DNA from: Cytobacillus firmus
GTDB taxonomy: Bacteria > Bacillota > Bacilli > Bacillales > Cytobacillaceae
Assembly: GCF_023657595.1 (NCBI RefSeq)
Contig: NZ_CP098323.1
Span: 4,302,001-4,366,000 of the forward strand
DNA length: 64,000 bases
Direction: 5' to 3'
Positions 31,201-41,004 of this stretch are shown one piece after another. The translations under genes were made by a program, and so were the position numbers. Below the pieces are notes generated by a model that searched no databases, was not told where the DNA came from, and saw nothing but the letters and a program-made list of their open reading frames with translations. Each line of letters begins with the position of its first letter. Within the stretch, counting starts at the first letter, position 1.

Positions 31201-32532
31201 TCAGTCATACCTTTTCCGTTTGGATGATGACGGGATGCCCAGCTGATCCCGATATTTCGCAATCGTCCTTCTGCTGACAACCATCCCCTCCTTTTCCTTC
31301 AGCAGCTTCACAAGCTCCTGATCGGATAAAGGCTTTTGTTTATTTTCTTTTTCTATCATTTTACCAATAATCGTCTTGACCTGCTGTGAAGACGTATTTT
31401 CATCAGAAGTCGTTTTGATCGTACTGGAGAAGAACGATCTCAGCTCATATGTCCCAAATGGCGTTTGCGCATATTTTTCCCGGACAGCCCTGCTTACTGT
31501 TGATTCATGAATATCGAGTTCATCTGATATTTCCTTCATTGTCATCGGCTTCAGATATGCAGGCCCTTTAATGAAAAAGTCCTGCTGCTTTTCAACGATT
31601 TTAAGAGTCACATTCGCAAGTGTCTCTTTCCTCTGCTCAATGCTTCTTATAATCCATTGATAATCCTGCTGCTTTTCCTGCAGGAAGCGGCTGACATTTC
31701 GATCACCACTTGCCGAAAACTTTTTAAAATAAGGTTCATTAAAACTAATTTTAGGTAGCACTTCATCAAACACGCTGACGGAAAAAGAGCTGCCATCCCA
31801 CTGAATAATCACGTCCGGTGTTATATAAGCGGATTTTTCACTTTGGAAGGATGAAGCCGGCCTTGGATTCAGGGTCTGAACAAGATCGAATACTGCCTGA
31901 ATGTCTTTAAGCTCCACACCGAGCTGTTTTGCAATTTCCTTCCATTTCTTCTCGGCAAAAAGGGTAAAGTATTCATCTATAATGATTTCAGCCAGTTCAT
32001 TTTCTTCCGGCAATCTCTTGATCTGCAGGGACAGGCACTCCTGAAGATTCCTTGCGCCAACGCCAGCAGGCTCGAGTTCCTGAAGCTCTTCAAGCATCTG
32101 CTCCACTTTCTCAAGGGGCATCTTAAGAGCATCAGCTGACGCCTTTAGATCCGCCCGGAAGTAACCGTTTTCATCAAGGCTATCAATAAGATGCTCAATC
32201 ACTTTTTGGTCATCCCTGTTTAATTTCAAATGAAGCTGCGATTTCAAATATTCATCAAGCAGCATGGTCTTTCCGCAGCCAATCTGCTCAATCCAATTTA
32301 TTTTATCTTTTTCGGCTTTTATCCTTGTCGGTTTGACACGGTCATAACGGGGATCCATCGTCTGGACATGACCGGACTCTACTTTTAAAAGGGGATTTTC
32401 AAGCGCCTTGCTTTCCAGGAAAGCAGAAAGCTCCTGTGTGCTGTATTGCAGAAGGGCAATCGCCTGCGTCAGCTCCTGTGTCATTGTTAATTTCATTGTC
32501 TGCTGCTGCCATAACCCAGCTTTCAAATTCAT
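31201..32532 (-). CDS. sigL: RNA polymerase sigma-54 factor (SigL/RpoN)
   Basis: Directs RNA polymerase to -24/-12 promoters and needs an activator ATPase to open them. 443 residues from the ATG at 32532 behind AGGGGGAA. Region I at the N-terminus (LWQQQTMKLTMTQELTQAI, ALLQYSTQELSAFLES) binds activators; the core-binding domain follows; the C-terminal DNA-binding part has DIHESTVSRAVREKYAQTPFG (HTH) and the RpoN box SRRTIAKYRDQLGIPSS, where Ser replaces the usual Ala. It should serve the two sigma-54 promoters near 48.27 and 50.08 kb. Confidence 0.97.
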   Translation of the reverse strand: MNLKAGLWQQQTMKLTMTQELTQAIALLQYSTQELSAFLESKALENPLLKVESGHVQTMDPRYDRVKPTRIKAEKDKINWIEQIGCGKTMLLDEYLKSQLHLKLNRDDQKVIEHLIDSLDENGYFRADLKASADALKMPLEKVEQMLEELQELEPAGVGARNLQECLSLQIKRLPEENELAEIIIDEYFTLFAEKKWKEIAKQLGVELKDIQAVFDLVQTLNPRPASSFQSEKSAYITPDVIIQWDGSSFSVSVFDEVLPKISFNEPYFKKFSASGDRNVSRFLQEKQQDYQWIIRSIEQRKETLANVTLKIVEKQQDFFIKGPAYLKPMTMKEISDELDIHESTVSRAVREKYAQTPFGTYELRSFFSSTIKTTSDENTSSQQVKTIIGKMIEKENKQKPLSDQELVKLLKEKEGMVVSRRTIAKYRDQLGIPSSSKRKRYD

Positions 32533-32683
32533 CGTACATTCCCCCTGTCCCCATTTTACAATATTCACAGAAAATGTTGTATGGAAATATCCTGGCAATC
32601 CCCAATTGCACCGGCACTTCTTTCTGAATACTTCACAATATGCATGGCTGAGTGGGGAATATTCATTCTTTATGGTGAAACGT

Positions 32684-32833
32684 GCGGATTTTATGGATTT
32701 TTTTGAAATTAAGTCTTCTATTTAGGAAGTTTATTAACTTTATTTGCGGATAGAGGAATTTTATTTGCGGGTATGGCCCATTTACTTGCGGAGAAACTTT
32801 TTTATATACGGATCGGCTGGATTCATTAGCGGA
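32684..32833. repeat. 20-21 bp periodic array 3 (core GCGGA)
   Basis: GCGGA or close variants start at 32684, 32746, 32767 (GCGGG), 32788, 32808 (ACGGA) and 32829, steps of 21, 21, 20 and 21 from 32746 on. The 62-base gap before that is three periods, with degraded words (TGAAA at 32704, GGAAG at 32725). Copies 32746-32788 are preceded by TTTATTT-like bases. Lies in the 730-base stretch between rpoN and clpP. Confidence 0.65.
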
Positions 32834-32885
32834 GAGCGTAAAAAGTAAAAACTCCCTGTCCATATCAGACAAAGAGTTTTGCTAG

Positions 32886-32957
32886 CGCCCTCGGCAGGAA
32901 TCGAACCCACATCTTAAGAACCGGAATCTCACGTGCTATCCGTTGCACCACGAGGGC
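32886..32957 (-). tRNA. tRNA-Arg (anticodon CCG)
   Basis: Acceptor GCCCTCG pairs with CGAGGGC; D-stem GTGC/GCAC; anticodon stem TGAGA/TCTTA with loop TTCCGGT, so the anticodon is CCG reading CGG; T-arm GTGGG-TTCGATT-CCTGC. Discriminator G; CCA is not encoded. 72 bases, isolated, downstream of no other tRNA. Confidence 0.95.
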
Positions 32958-33140
32958 ATAGATTTTATTAATTGGCTGACCAAGCGCTCAGCCGCTACGA
33001 TAACTAATTATATGCTATGTTTAATCACTTTGCAAGCCTCCTTTTAGTTTTAAAAGTCGGAACAATGGGTATCATGGAATGAGATAGAGCATCACAGAAA
33101 AAAGTGTCGAACGAATCAGGGGCTATTTCCATGCGATTCG

Positions 33141-33170
33141 TTTGACCTTAATTGACCATCAGTGTATCAT
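33141..33170 (+). promoter_or_regulatory. clpP promoter with CtsR box
   Basis: TTTGACCTTAATTGACC (33141-33157) fits the CtsR heptad repeat in reverse orientation with one mismatch. It covers the -35 TTGACC (33142-33147), 17 bases before a TATCAT -10 (33165-33170). Confidence 0.8.
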
Positions 33171-33263
33171 GATAATACATAGCAGTTAAAAAATTTTCTT
33201 TACTTGGAAGAACATGCTTGTTCATCTTGTATGTTGACCTTATCTTGAAGGAGGAATTGGAAA

Positions 33264-33869
33264 ATGAACTTAATCCCTACAGTTATTGAACAAACAAATC
33301 GCGGGGAGCGTGCTTATGATATTTACTCCCGCCTTTTAAAAGACCGCATCATTATGCTCGGAAGCGGAATTGATGATAATGTGGCAAACTCCATTGTTGC
33401 CCAGCTGTTATTCCTTGAAGCAGAAAACCCTGAAAAGGACATTTCCATTTACATTAATAGCCCTGGCGGAAGCATTACAGCTGGTATGGCTATTTATGAT
33501 ACGATGCAATTCATTAAGCCAAAGGTACAAACCATTTGTATCGGTATGGCTGCATCCATGGGTGCATTCCTTCTTGCAGCGGGTGAAAAAGGAAAGCGTT
33601 TTGCTCTTCCAAACGCTGAGGTTATGATTCACCAGCCACTTGGCGGTGCACAGGGACAGGCGACTGAAATTGAAATCGCTGCAAAGCGCATTCTTTTCCT
33701 GCGCGAAAAATTAAACACGATCCTTTCAGAGCGTACTGGACAGCCGCTTGAAGTCATCGCAAAAGATACAGACCGCGATAACTTTATGACAGCTGAACGA
33801 GCTCTTGAATACGGTTTGGTTGACCAAATCATTTCCAGAAACTCTCTAGATGAGAAGAAGGATAATTAA
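33264..33869 (+). CDS. clpP: ATP-dependent Clp protease proteolytic subunit
   Basis: Serine protease subunit of ClpCP/ClpXP/ClpEP, forming a 14-mer in the cytosol. 201 residues. Catalytic Ser98 in [10 protein letters not shown], His123 in [13 protein letters not shown] and Asp172 in [15 protein letters not shown] precedes the start. A CtsR box overlaps its promoter, so heat and protein-damage stress should induce it. It shares a bidirectional terminator with crh. Confidence 0.98.
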   Translation: MNLIPTVIEQTNRGERAYDIYSRLLKDRIIMLGSGIDDNVANSIVAQLLFLEAENPEKDISIYINSPGGSITAGMAIYDTMQFIKPKVQTICIGMAASMGAFLLAAGEKGKRFALPNAEVMIHQPLGGAQGQATEIEIAAKRILFLREKLNTILSERTGQPLEVIAKDTDRDNFMTAERALEYGLVDQIISRNSLDEKKDN

Positions 33870-33876
33870 AAGACAT

Positions 33877-33916
33877 AAAAAACAACTCGCATCTTCCCGA
33901 TGCGAGTTGTTTTAGT
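33877..33916. terminator. Bidirectional terminator between clpP and crh
   Basis: AACAACTCGCAT...ATGCGAGTTGTT with A and T tracts on both sides; the crh stop lies in the right flank. Confidence 0.9.
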
Positions 33917-34169
33917 TTTCCTTCTGAATATAATTTGCCAGCGCTTCGAGAGCTTCGTTTTCGTCGTTCCCCTCAGCCTTCAGGGTAATGACTGATCCTG
34001 AGCTTACAGCCAGGCTCATTAGCCCCATAATGCTTTTCGCATTTACCTTCTTTCCATCCTTCTCCAGGAAAATATCGGATGAAAATCGATTGGCCTCTTG
34101 TACGAACAACGCTGCCGGACGGGCCTGCAATCCTGTCTTCAGCTTAACTTCTACCTGTTTTTCTGCCAT
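33912..34169 (-). CDS. crh: HPr-like catabolite repression protein Crh
   Basis: Regulatory homologue of HPr; when phosphorylated on Ser46 by HprK it acts as a corepressor of CcpA. 85 residues from the ATG at 34169 behind AGGAG. KTGLQARPAALF has Gln at position 15, where true HPr has the PTS-phosphorylated His, so it cannot carry PTS phosphate; Ser46 is in NAKSIMGLMSLA. Last gene of the yvcI-rapZ-yvcK-whiA-crh operon, as in B. subtilis. Its kinase, hprK, is at 62.2 kb. Confidence 0.97.
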   Translation of the reverse strand: MAEKQVEVKLKTGLQARPAALFVQEANRFSSDIFLEKDGKKVNAKSIMGLMSLAVSSGSVITLKAEGNDENEALEALANYIQKEN

Positions 34170-34198
34170 TGTATATCTCCTCCCTGCTGATGCCTCCA

Positions 34199-35149
34199 TT
34201 AGTGAGCATCTATGGTGCTGCCTGCTCTGAGTTTTTCAGCAATTTCATCTATTTTTCTTAATCGGTGATTAATGCCTGATTTGCTGATATTTCCGCCTGA
34301 GACCATTTCCCCAAGCTCTTTTAAGGTGACATCCTGGTATGCTACACGCAATTCGGCTATTTCCCTCAGTTTGTCGGGCAAAACCTGAAGTCCAACCGTC
34401 TGGTCAATAAACCGGATATTCTCCACTTGCCGCAAGGCCGCCCCGATGGTTTTGTTTAAGTTCGCTGTTTCACAATTCACGAGCCGATTGACCGAGTTTC
34501 TCATATCGCGGACAATCCGGATATCTTCAAACCGGAGCAGAGATGCATGTGCCCCGACAATATTCAGGAATTCCGTTATTTTTTCGGCTTCCTTTAAATA
34601 CGTGATATAGCCTTTTTTCCGTTCAAGCGTTTTGCTGTTCAGCCCGAACGTATTCATCAGTTCACAAAGGGAGTCGTTATGCTCCTTGTAAAGTGAAGCG
34701 ATCTCCAGATGATAGGAGGAGGTTTCCGGATTATTAACCGATCCCCCGGCAAGGAATGCACCGCGCAGATAAGAACGCTTACAGCATTTCTTTTTTATGA
34801 GCTCTTTGGAGATATCGTGTGTAAATACGAATCCCTCACTTAAAATTTTCAGGTCATCAAGAATCATGCTGGCCTGTTCCGACAGCCTGACAATATATAC
34901 ATTGTTCTTTTTCAGCCGCATTTTTTTCCGGACCAGGAGCTCGACCTGAACGCTGTAATTCCTTTTAATCAGCGTGTAAATCCTTCTTGCAATGGCTGCA
35001 TTCTCCGTCTGAATATCAACGATCAATTTCCGGCTGGAAAAAGAAAGTGAACCATTCATCCGGATCAAGGCGGACAATTCCGCTTTGCCGCAGCAGTCTT
35101 TTAATTCCAGGTTCGTCAATTCTTTTTTCGTTTCCGAAGCGAAAGACAT
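34199..35149 (-). CDS. whiA: WhiA DNA-binding protein (YvcL)
   Basis: Nucleoid-associated protein affecting cell division and chromosome segregation in Bacillus. 316 residues: N-terminal LAGLIDADG-like domain ([22 protein letters not shown], around 130-150) without an endonuclease function, and a C-terminal HTH ([20 protein letters not shown], then [19 protein letters not shown]). GGGGGTGAAGGG precedes the start. It sits between yvcK and crh. Confidence 0.96.
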   Translation of the reverse strand: MSFASETKKELTNLELKDCCGKAELSALIRMNGSLSFSSRKLIVDIQTENAAIARRIYTLIKRNYSVQVELLVRKKMRLKKNNVYIVRLSEQASMILDDLKILSEGFVFTHDISKELIKKKCCKRSYLRGAFLAGGSVNNPETSSYHLEIASLYKEHNDSLCELMNTFGLNSKTLERKKGYITYLKEAEKITEFLNIVGAHASLLRFEDIRIVRDMRNSVNRLVNCETANLNKTIGAALRQVENIRFIDQTVGLQVLPDKLREIAELRVAYQDVTLKELGEMVSGGNISKSGINHRLRKIDEIAEKLRAGSTIDAH

Positions 35150-35268
35150 CCCTTCACCCCCTATCCGTAAAAGTGCTTAGCCAGAGACATATAAAAAGAT
35201 ATTCTTCACTGAGCAAACGTATGCACAGTTTATTTTTTTACTGGCAAAAGCCCTTTTACACCTTTATA

Positions 35269-36246
35269 TTACGCGTTAAAACGCCTATTGGTTTCATGTA
35301 AAATTAAATTATAAAGCATTTGGGCAACCTCTTTTGTATCATGGCGTATGATCCCGCCTTCGTGGCTGACAATTTCACCGTGCATAATATCAAGGCCCAA
35401 TTCGGCAAGAGCACCTGTATCATACACAACAGGCCTCGCCATTTCCTCGCTGTACCGCTCCTGAATATGGGCAGGAATTTCTTCATTGTTTACCAGGATG
35501 GTATTAATAAAAGCACAGCTCATATGATCATAAAGTGCTTTTACATGGTCACTTGCTGTATAATCGAGCGTCTCGCCTGCCTGTGTCATTAAATTGCATA
35601 TATAGACTTTTTTTGCTTTCGATTGACAGACCTCACGTCCGAGCCTGGGAACAAGCAAGTTTGGAAGAATACTTGTATATAAGCTTCCAGGGCCAATTAT
35701 GATCATGTCAGCCTGTCTGATTGCCTGCAGTGATTCAGGCAGGGCTTTAATATTTTTAGGAGTTAAAAATACCCGCTTGATTTTTTTGCCGGAATAAGGA
35801 ATTTTTGATTCTCCCGATACGATAGTCCCGTCTTCCATTTCAGCGTGAAGGACCACACTCTGGTTCGCAGCCGGCAGCACCTTTCCCCTTACATTTAACA
35901 CCTTGCTCATTTCCTGAATCGCATGAACAAAATTTCCTGTAATTGAGGTCATTGCCGCGAGAATTAAATTGCCAAGCGAGTGCCCGGACAATTCATTGGA
36001 TGTCGCAAAGCGGTGCTGGAACATCTCCTCAATGAGCGGCTCTACGTCTGAAAGAGCGGCCAGCACATTGCGGATGTCACCGGGCGGCGGGATATGAAGA
36101 TCATTTCGCAATCTTCCTGAGCTGCCGCCATCATCGGCTACTGTCACAATGGCAGTAATATCAACAGGGTACTGCTTCAGTCCCCTTAAGAGGACAGGCA
36201 GCCCCGTTCCTCCGCCGATGATGACGATTCTTGGCTGTCGGTTCAT
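35269..36246 (-). CDS. yvcK: Gluconeogenesis/morphogenesis factor YvcK (GlmR)
   Basis: UDP-sugar-binding protein needed for growth on gluconeogenic carbon and for cell-wall precursor supply. 325 residues of the CofD-like fold: [20 protein letters not shown] at the N-terminus, [20 protein letters not shown], and [15 protein letters not shown]. Its ATG overlaps the rapZ stop (ATGA), so the two are coupled. Confidence 0.96.
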   Translation of the reverse strand: MNRQPRIVIIGGGTGLPVLLRGLKQYPVDITAIVTVADDGGSSGRLRNDLHIPPPGDIRNVLAALSDVEPLIEEMFQHRFATSNELSGHSLGNLILAAMTSITGNFVHAIQEMSKVLNVRGKVLPAANQSVVLHAEMEDGTIVSGESKIPYSGKKIKRVFLTPKNIKALPESLQAIRQADMIIIGPGSLYTSILPNLLVPRLGREVCQSKAKKVYICNLMTQAGETLDYTASDHVKALYDHMSCAFINTILVNNEEIPAHIQERYSEEMARPVVYDTGALAELGLDIMHGEIVSHEGGIIRHDTKEVAQMLYNLILHETNRRFNA

Positions 36247-37136
36247 TTGATGTTTTCCTTTCTCCTGTCGATGTCACGGTGGGTGATTGCCGTATTGTAA
36301 TCCTTGCTGAAGTAGTCTGCAATATATTCCGTCAGCGCTACCGAACGGTGCTGGCCTCCCGTACATCCAATTGCCACCACCAATTGAGCCTTCCCTTCCC
36401 GCTTATAATGCGGAAGCATAAAGCTCAGAAGCTCCGTAACCTTCTCAAGAAATTTACTGGTTTCCGTCCATTTCAGCACATAGCCTGAAACCTCTTCATC
36501 TAATCCTGTCTTCGGCCTCATATGTTCAATATAATGGGGATTCGGAAGGAACCGGACATCGAATACCAGGTCGGCATCAATTGGAATTCCATGCTTAAAG
36601 CCAAAAGACATGACGTTAACCGTAAATATGGTTTTTTTATTCAATGAGAATTCCGTAAGAATTTTCTCACGCAATTCCCTCGGTTTCATTTGTGACGTAT
36701 TATAAATCAGCCGGGCCCTGCCTTTTAATTCCTCGAGCAGCTCCCGCTCAAGCTTGATGCCTTCAAGAGGCAATCCCGATGGTGCAAGGGGATGAAATCG
36801 TCTTGTTTCTTTATATCTTCTGACGAGTGTCGAATCATCCGCATCAAGATATAAAATTTGCGGAGTGACCCAGGATGTCTCGGACAATTCATCGAGCGCC
36901 TTAAACAGGTGGTCAAAAAACTCACGGCCGCGCAAATCCATCACCAATGCCACCTTATTCATTTTATTCCCGGATTCCTTCATAAGTTCAAGGAATTTAG
37001 GAAGCAGCGTCGGCGGCAAATTGTCTACACAGAAGAAGCCAAGATCTTCAAAGCTTTGGATGGCTACTGTTTTCCCTGCCCCTGACATTCCCGTAATAAT
37101 CACCATTTGAGTATCATTAACTGCACCCGTACTCAT
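36243..37136 (-). CDS. rapZ: RNase adapter/nucleotide-binding protein RapZ (YvcJ)
   Basis: P-loop protein of 297 residues; the B. subtilis homologue YvcJ hydrolyses GTP and affects competence. Walker A is GMSGAGKT (about 16-23). The conserved C-terminal domain carries [22 protein letters not shown] and [15 protein letters not shown], typical of RapZ. AGGGGGAAAC precedes the ATG. It lies between the Nudix gene yvcI and yvcK. Confidence 0.95.
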   Translation of the reverse strand: MSTGAVNDTQMVIITGMSGAGKTVAIQSFEDLGFFCVDNLPPTLLPKFLELMKESGNKMNKVALVMDLRGREFFDHLFKALDELSETSWVTPQILYLDADDSTLVRRYKETRRFHPLAPSGLPLEGIKLERELLEELKGRARLIYNTSQMKPRELREKILTEFSLNKKTIFTVNVMSFGFKHGIPIDADLVFDVRFLPNPHYIEHMRPKTGLDEEVSGYVLKWTETSKFLEKVTELLSFMLPHYKREGKAQLVVAIGCTGGQHRSVALTEYIADYFSKDYNTAITHRDIDRRKENIK

Positions 37137-37163
37137 TTTTGTTTCCCCCTGTATCTGTCAAAT

Positions 37164-37625
37164 TCAGCTTGGATCCAGCCTGTAACTAAGTAATTCAAAA
37201 TCCGGCGTATACGTAAATGTTCCATAAATCATTCCCTGGCCATGAATCATATACTCCAGAATATGCGAATCACCGGCAGCCATCGGCAGATTCTTTATCT
37301 CTGAAAACGGATGCCAGCGAAGCTTGCCTTCCTCTGATTCATCCAGGTTCAGCCCATCAGAAGCTGTAGCCAGAAAAGTAAACATCATCCACTCCTGTAC
37401 AACCTTTTCGCCATCCTTCATGATGAACGTAAAAATGCCCTTAATATTCGGATTGCGCAGATAGATGCCTGTTTCTTCCCTGAACTCACGGATGCACGAG
37501 TCCCTCACTGATTCACCCGGCTCCATCTTTCCGCCCGGGGCCACCCACCAGCCTCTTCTGGGCTTTTGTAAAAGCAATACTTTATCGTCTTTCAGTAACA
37601 CACAGTTCGTGACTCGCTGCAACAC
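37164..37625 (-). CDS. yvcI: Nudix hydrolase YvcI
   Basis: Hydrolase of nucleoside diphosphate derivatives (8-oxo-dGTPase-like annotation is common but unproven). 153 residues from a TTG start behind GAGGTG. The Nudix box spans GGKMEPGESVRDSCIREFRE followed by ETGI (about 31-54), which fits GX5EX7REUXEEXGU. First gene of the yvcI-rapZ-yvcK-whiA-crh unit. Confidence 0.93.
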   Translation of the reverse strand: MLQRVTNCVLLKDDKVLLLQKPRRGWWVAPGGKMEPGESVRDSCIREFREETGIYLRNPNIKGIFTFIMKDGEKVVQEWMMFTFLATASDGLNLDESEEGKLRWHPFSEIKNLPMAAGDSHILEYMIHGQGMIYGTFTYTPDFELLSYRLDPS

Positions 37626-37788
37626 ATTTCACCTCTAATTTCCAAAATCATACCGCTGCCGCCTTTTTCATAAAAGCAAAGGCTGGCTAACGTACTTTTC
37701 TTATTCTTTTCATTATACTATTTTTGTCTTAGAGCCACAATGAATACAGATTTCTAAAAAAATTATTCAAAACATACTGTATTTACGC

Positions 37789-37820
37789 AAAAAAAGAGCA
37801 CAGGCATGGGCCTGTGCTTT
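37789..37820 (-). terminator. Terminator of trxB
   Basis: Minus strand GCACAGGC-ccat-GCCTGTGC, followed by TCTTTTTTTG. Confidence 0.9.
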
Positions 37821-37958
37821 AAAAAGGATTATATCTTTAAAAGGGGGTCAATTTCTATTCCTATACTACCCGATTTTTATTTCATCAAGGTTACAGGAGA
37901 ATTAAAACCGCATGACTTTTTGTAAAACTTTTCAACCAGTGGCTATTTTTTCTAAAAA

Positions 37959-38915
<957 letters not shown>

Positions 38916-39036
38916 TCACTCCTTCAGTAATCAGAAATCCAGTAATTAATCAAACACTTTATAAGTACGCATATTATAGTATGACCTTCTTACTGTTATC
39001 CTATAAAATTGGCACGTGTTCCGTCCAAATATCTGC

Positions 39037-40536
39037 TCACTGAAGGCGGTCATTCACCGATTTTACATATTTACCCATCGTCGAAGCGGAAATGCCGTAT
39101 CTTCCTGCAATCTTTGACTGGGAAACCTTTTCGTTCCGAAGCTTATGCCAGACATACTCAATGGCTGCAGCCCAGGCATTTTTGTTTTTAATATTCTGCC
39201 GGTTATTTGTCAATTCTGCAAAAATAGTAAACCACATTAAATAAAGTCCGGCTTCCACCGTGCCGATCGGGTGGAAGTTTTCATAAAACAGCTGGGCTGT
39301 TTCGTGCGCAGCCTGAACCTGGGCAGGCGCTTCCTGCTCAGTTTTAACGAATGAAAGGTACTCCTTCTCAACAGCTGAAAACTTATTGTTTTGTAAAATA
39401 GCTTCAGAGGTGAGGATTTCATCTCTTCTGCTGGATACGGATGTTAGGAAGAGGCCGAATAACCGCTCTTCAATATAGTCGCTTTCCAGCTTTTTTAATA
39501 TCGAAGAGTAATGGTCTTCAAAGCCGCTGCTGGTTACTTTTTCATCATTCCAGGGCTCGAAGCCTTCTTTTTCCGGATTAATTTCAATTGCCTTCTTCCA
39601 TGCTGATTTCGCCAGCTCTTCACGCCCGGTGAAATAGGCGGAATAGGATAGCCAGTAATAAAATGGTCCATCCCCTTCAAAGCCCTTCTTCTGAAGCTTG
39701 CGAAGCCATGCAAAGGAAGCCTCATACTCGCCGGTCAGAGCGAAAGTCGCACCCAGCTTGAACTGGTGTTCAACCGAAAGCGGCTTAATCTTTTTCAGAG
39801 CCTCTTTTAACAAGCGCACCTGCCGGAAATCCCGCTCGTAAAAAGCAAAGACCAGCTTGTTGCAAAGCGCATGAAGATTACCCGGATTTTCTTCCAGCAC
39901 CTTCTCTAAAATATCTGACGCCTTTTGCACTTCTCCCAGGTAAAAATACGCCAGGGCCAAATTATTGTATGCGGACCAATACTCAGGATACTCATCAATA
40001 ACAGAGTTCAGAATCTCAACCGCTTTTGGAAAATGGCCGGACTCCAGCAATTCCCGTGCATGTTCCTGCTTCGTAATCAAATCATCCTGCTCGTACAGCT
40101 CGTCATCCAGATCATCCGCTTCAAGCGTAAGAAGCTCCAGCAGATCCTCTGTATCTTCCGTAAACTCTCCATCCTGATCTAAATCCAGATACGTATTGGC
40201 ATGTGTATAAGCATCTTTAAAAAGGCCCATATGAGCATAGTTGTTGGCAAGGAAATAATGGCATTCCGACATATCCTCATCAAGCTCTTCCAATATCATA
40301 TGAAGCAGCTGATTCGACTCCTGATACTCACCCATTTCTGAATGAACAATTGCAAGCTGGCAGACAATCATCGGTTCACCCGGCTCAAGCTGCATAGCCC
40401 GCATTAAATATTTCTTCGCTTTATGAAAATCCCTGCGGTGGTACGCCTTAATCCCTTTGGAAAAATAGTACTCACCATTCGGGATAAATGACAGTAACTT
40501 TCCCTTTTGGTGTCTAGCTTTAGAGTCTTTACTCAT
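39037..40536 (-). CDS. TPR-repeat protein, YvcD-like, with C-terminal HTH
   Basis: 499 residues from the ATG at 40536 (GGAGG five bases upstream; four more codons are open). Tandem tetratricopeptide repeats fill residues about 20-330 (GEYYFSKGIKAYHRRDFHKA, WSAYNNLALAYFYLGEVQKA and others). The C-terminus carries an HTH-like segment, SQSKIAGRYGISASTMGKYV. Order next to trxB and size correspond to B. subtilis YvcD. Function unknown; TPRs suggest protein binding. Confidence 0.85.
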   Translation of the reverse strand: MSKDSKARHQKGKLLSFIPNGEYYFSKGIKAYHRRDFHKAKKYLMRAMQLEPGEPMIVCQLAIVHSEMGEYQESNQLLHMILEELDEDMSECHYFLANNYAHMGLFKDAYTHANTYLDLDQDGEFTEDTEDLLELLTLEADDLDDELYEQDDLITKQEHARELLESGHFPKAVEILNSVIDEYPEYWSAYNNLALAYFYLGEVQKASDILEKVLEENPGNLHALCNKLVFAFYERDFRQVRLLKEALKKIKPLSVEHQFKLGATFALTGEYEASFAWLRKLQKKGFEGDGPFYYWLSYSAYFTGREELAKSAWKKAIEINPEKEGFEPWNDEKVTSSGFEDHYSSILKKLESDYIEERLFGLFLTSVSSRRDEILTSEAILQNNKFSAVEKEYLSFVKTEQEAPAQVQAAHETAQLFYENFHPIGTVEAGLYLMWFTIFAELTNNRQNIKNKNAWAAAIEYVWHKLRNEKVSQSKIAGRYGISASTMGKYVKSVNDRLQ

Positions 40537-40624
40537 GAAATCCTCCATAAATGTTAGTAACTAAAGTAGTATATCACACGAACAAGCCTATGGAGAAGGG
40601 AAGAAATGACAATACTATTTTTAA

Positions 40625-40735
40625 GCGGGATTTTTTATTGGAAATCTTATCACGGTTATGTTTTAAAGGTTTATTGCGTTGATTTAGCGGTGATGGTGTT
40701 TACTTCGGAGATTAAGCGGCAGTTTGGCTGAGGAA
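40625..40735. repeat. Possible degenerate GCGG array (array 4), weak
   Basis: In the 468-base gap between the TPR gene and alsT, GCGG-like words preceded by TTAA/TTTA occur at 40625, 40676, 40687, 40705 and 40716 with steps of 51, 11, 18 and 11. The style resembles array 3, but the period is not clean, so this may be chance or a decayed array. Confidence 0.3.
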
Positions 40736-40874
40736 ATCTATTAATCGTCTGGATATAATGAGGAGACCTCTTTTGATATTTTATAGAAGCATAAGATGTC
40801 AGCTTTCTTGAAATTTATTTTATGTATCATCTTTAGTAAGTGAGGATTGGGAATCCAGCTGCTGAAATAAACAT

Positions 40875-40940
40875 GGTGACAGCCTGGAGGACTGGCGGTT
40901 CCCAACTTGGGCTCCAGCAGTCAGCAGTGAGGCTGCCACC
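40875..40940. repeat. Long imperfect hairpin downstream of alsT
   Basis: Outer arms GGTGACAGCCT (40875-40885) and AGGCTGCCACC (40930-40940) pair with one mismatch; GACTG/CAGTC pair further in; CCCAA-c-TTGGG forms the tip. On the minus strand it is followed by ATGTTTATTT, so it might end alsT transcription, but its size and branching are more like a palindromic repeat or structured RNA. Confidence 0.55.
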
Positions 40941-41004
40941 ACGTACAATAAGAATTTTGGAATAAAAAAATGGAAAGTGTTCTTTGTTTCCGGCTATATT
41001 TCTC

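Noticed and set aside
32663-32872. ORF with YPQIKFL-type repeats over array 3
   Set aside because: Same artefact of the periodic DNA; no ribosome site and no protein family.
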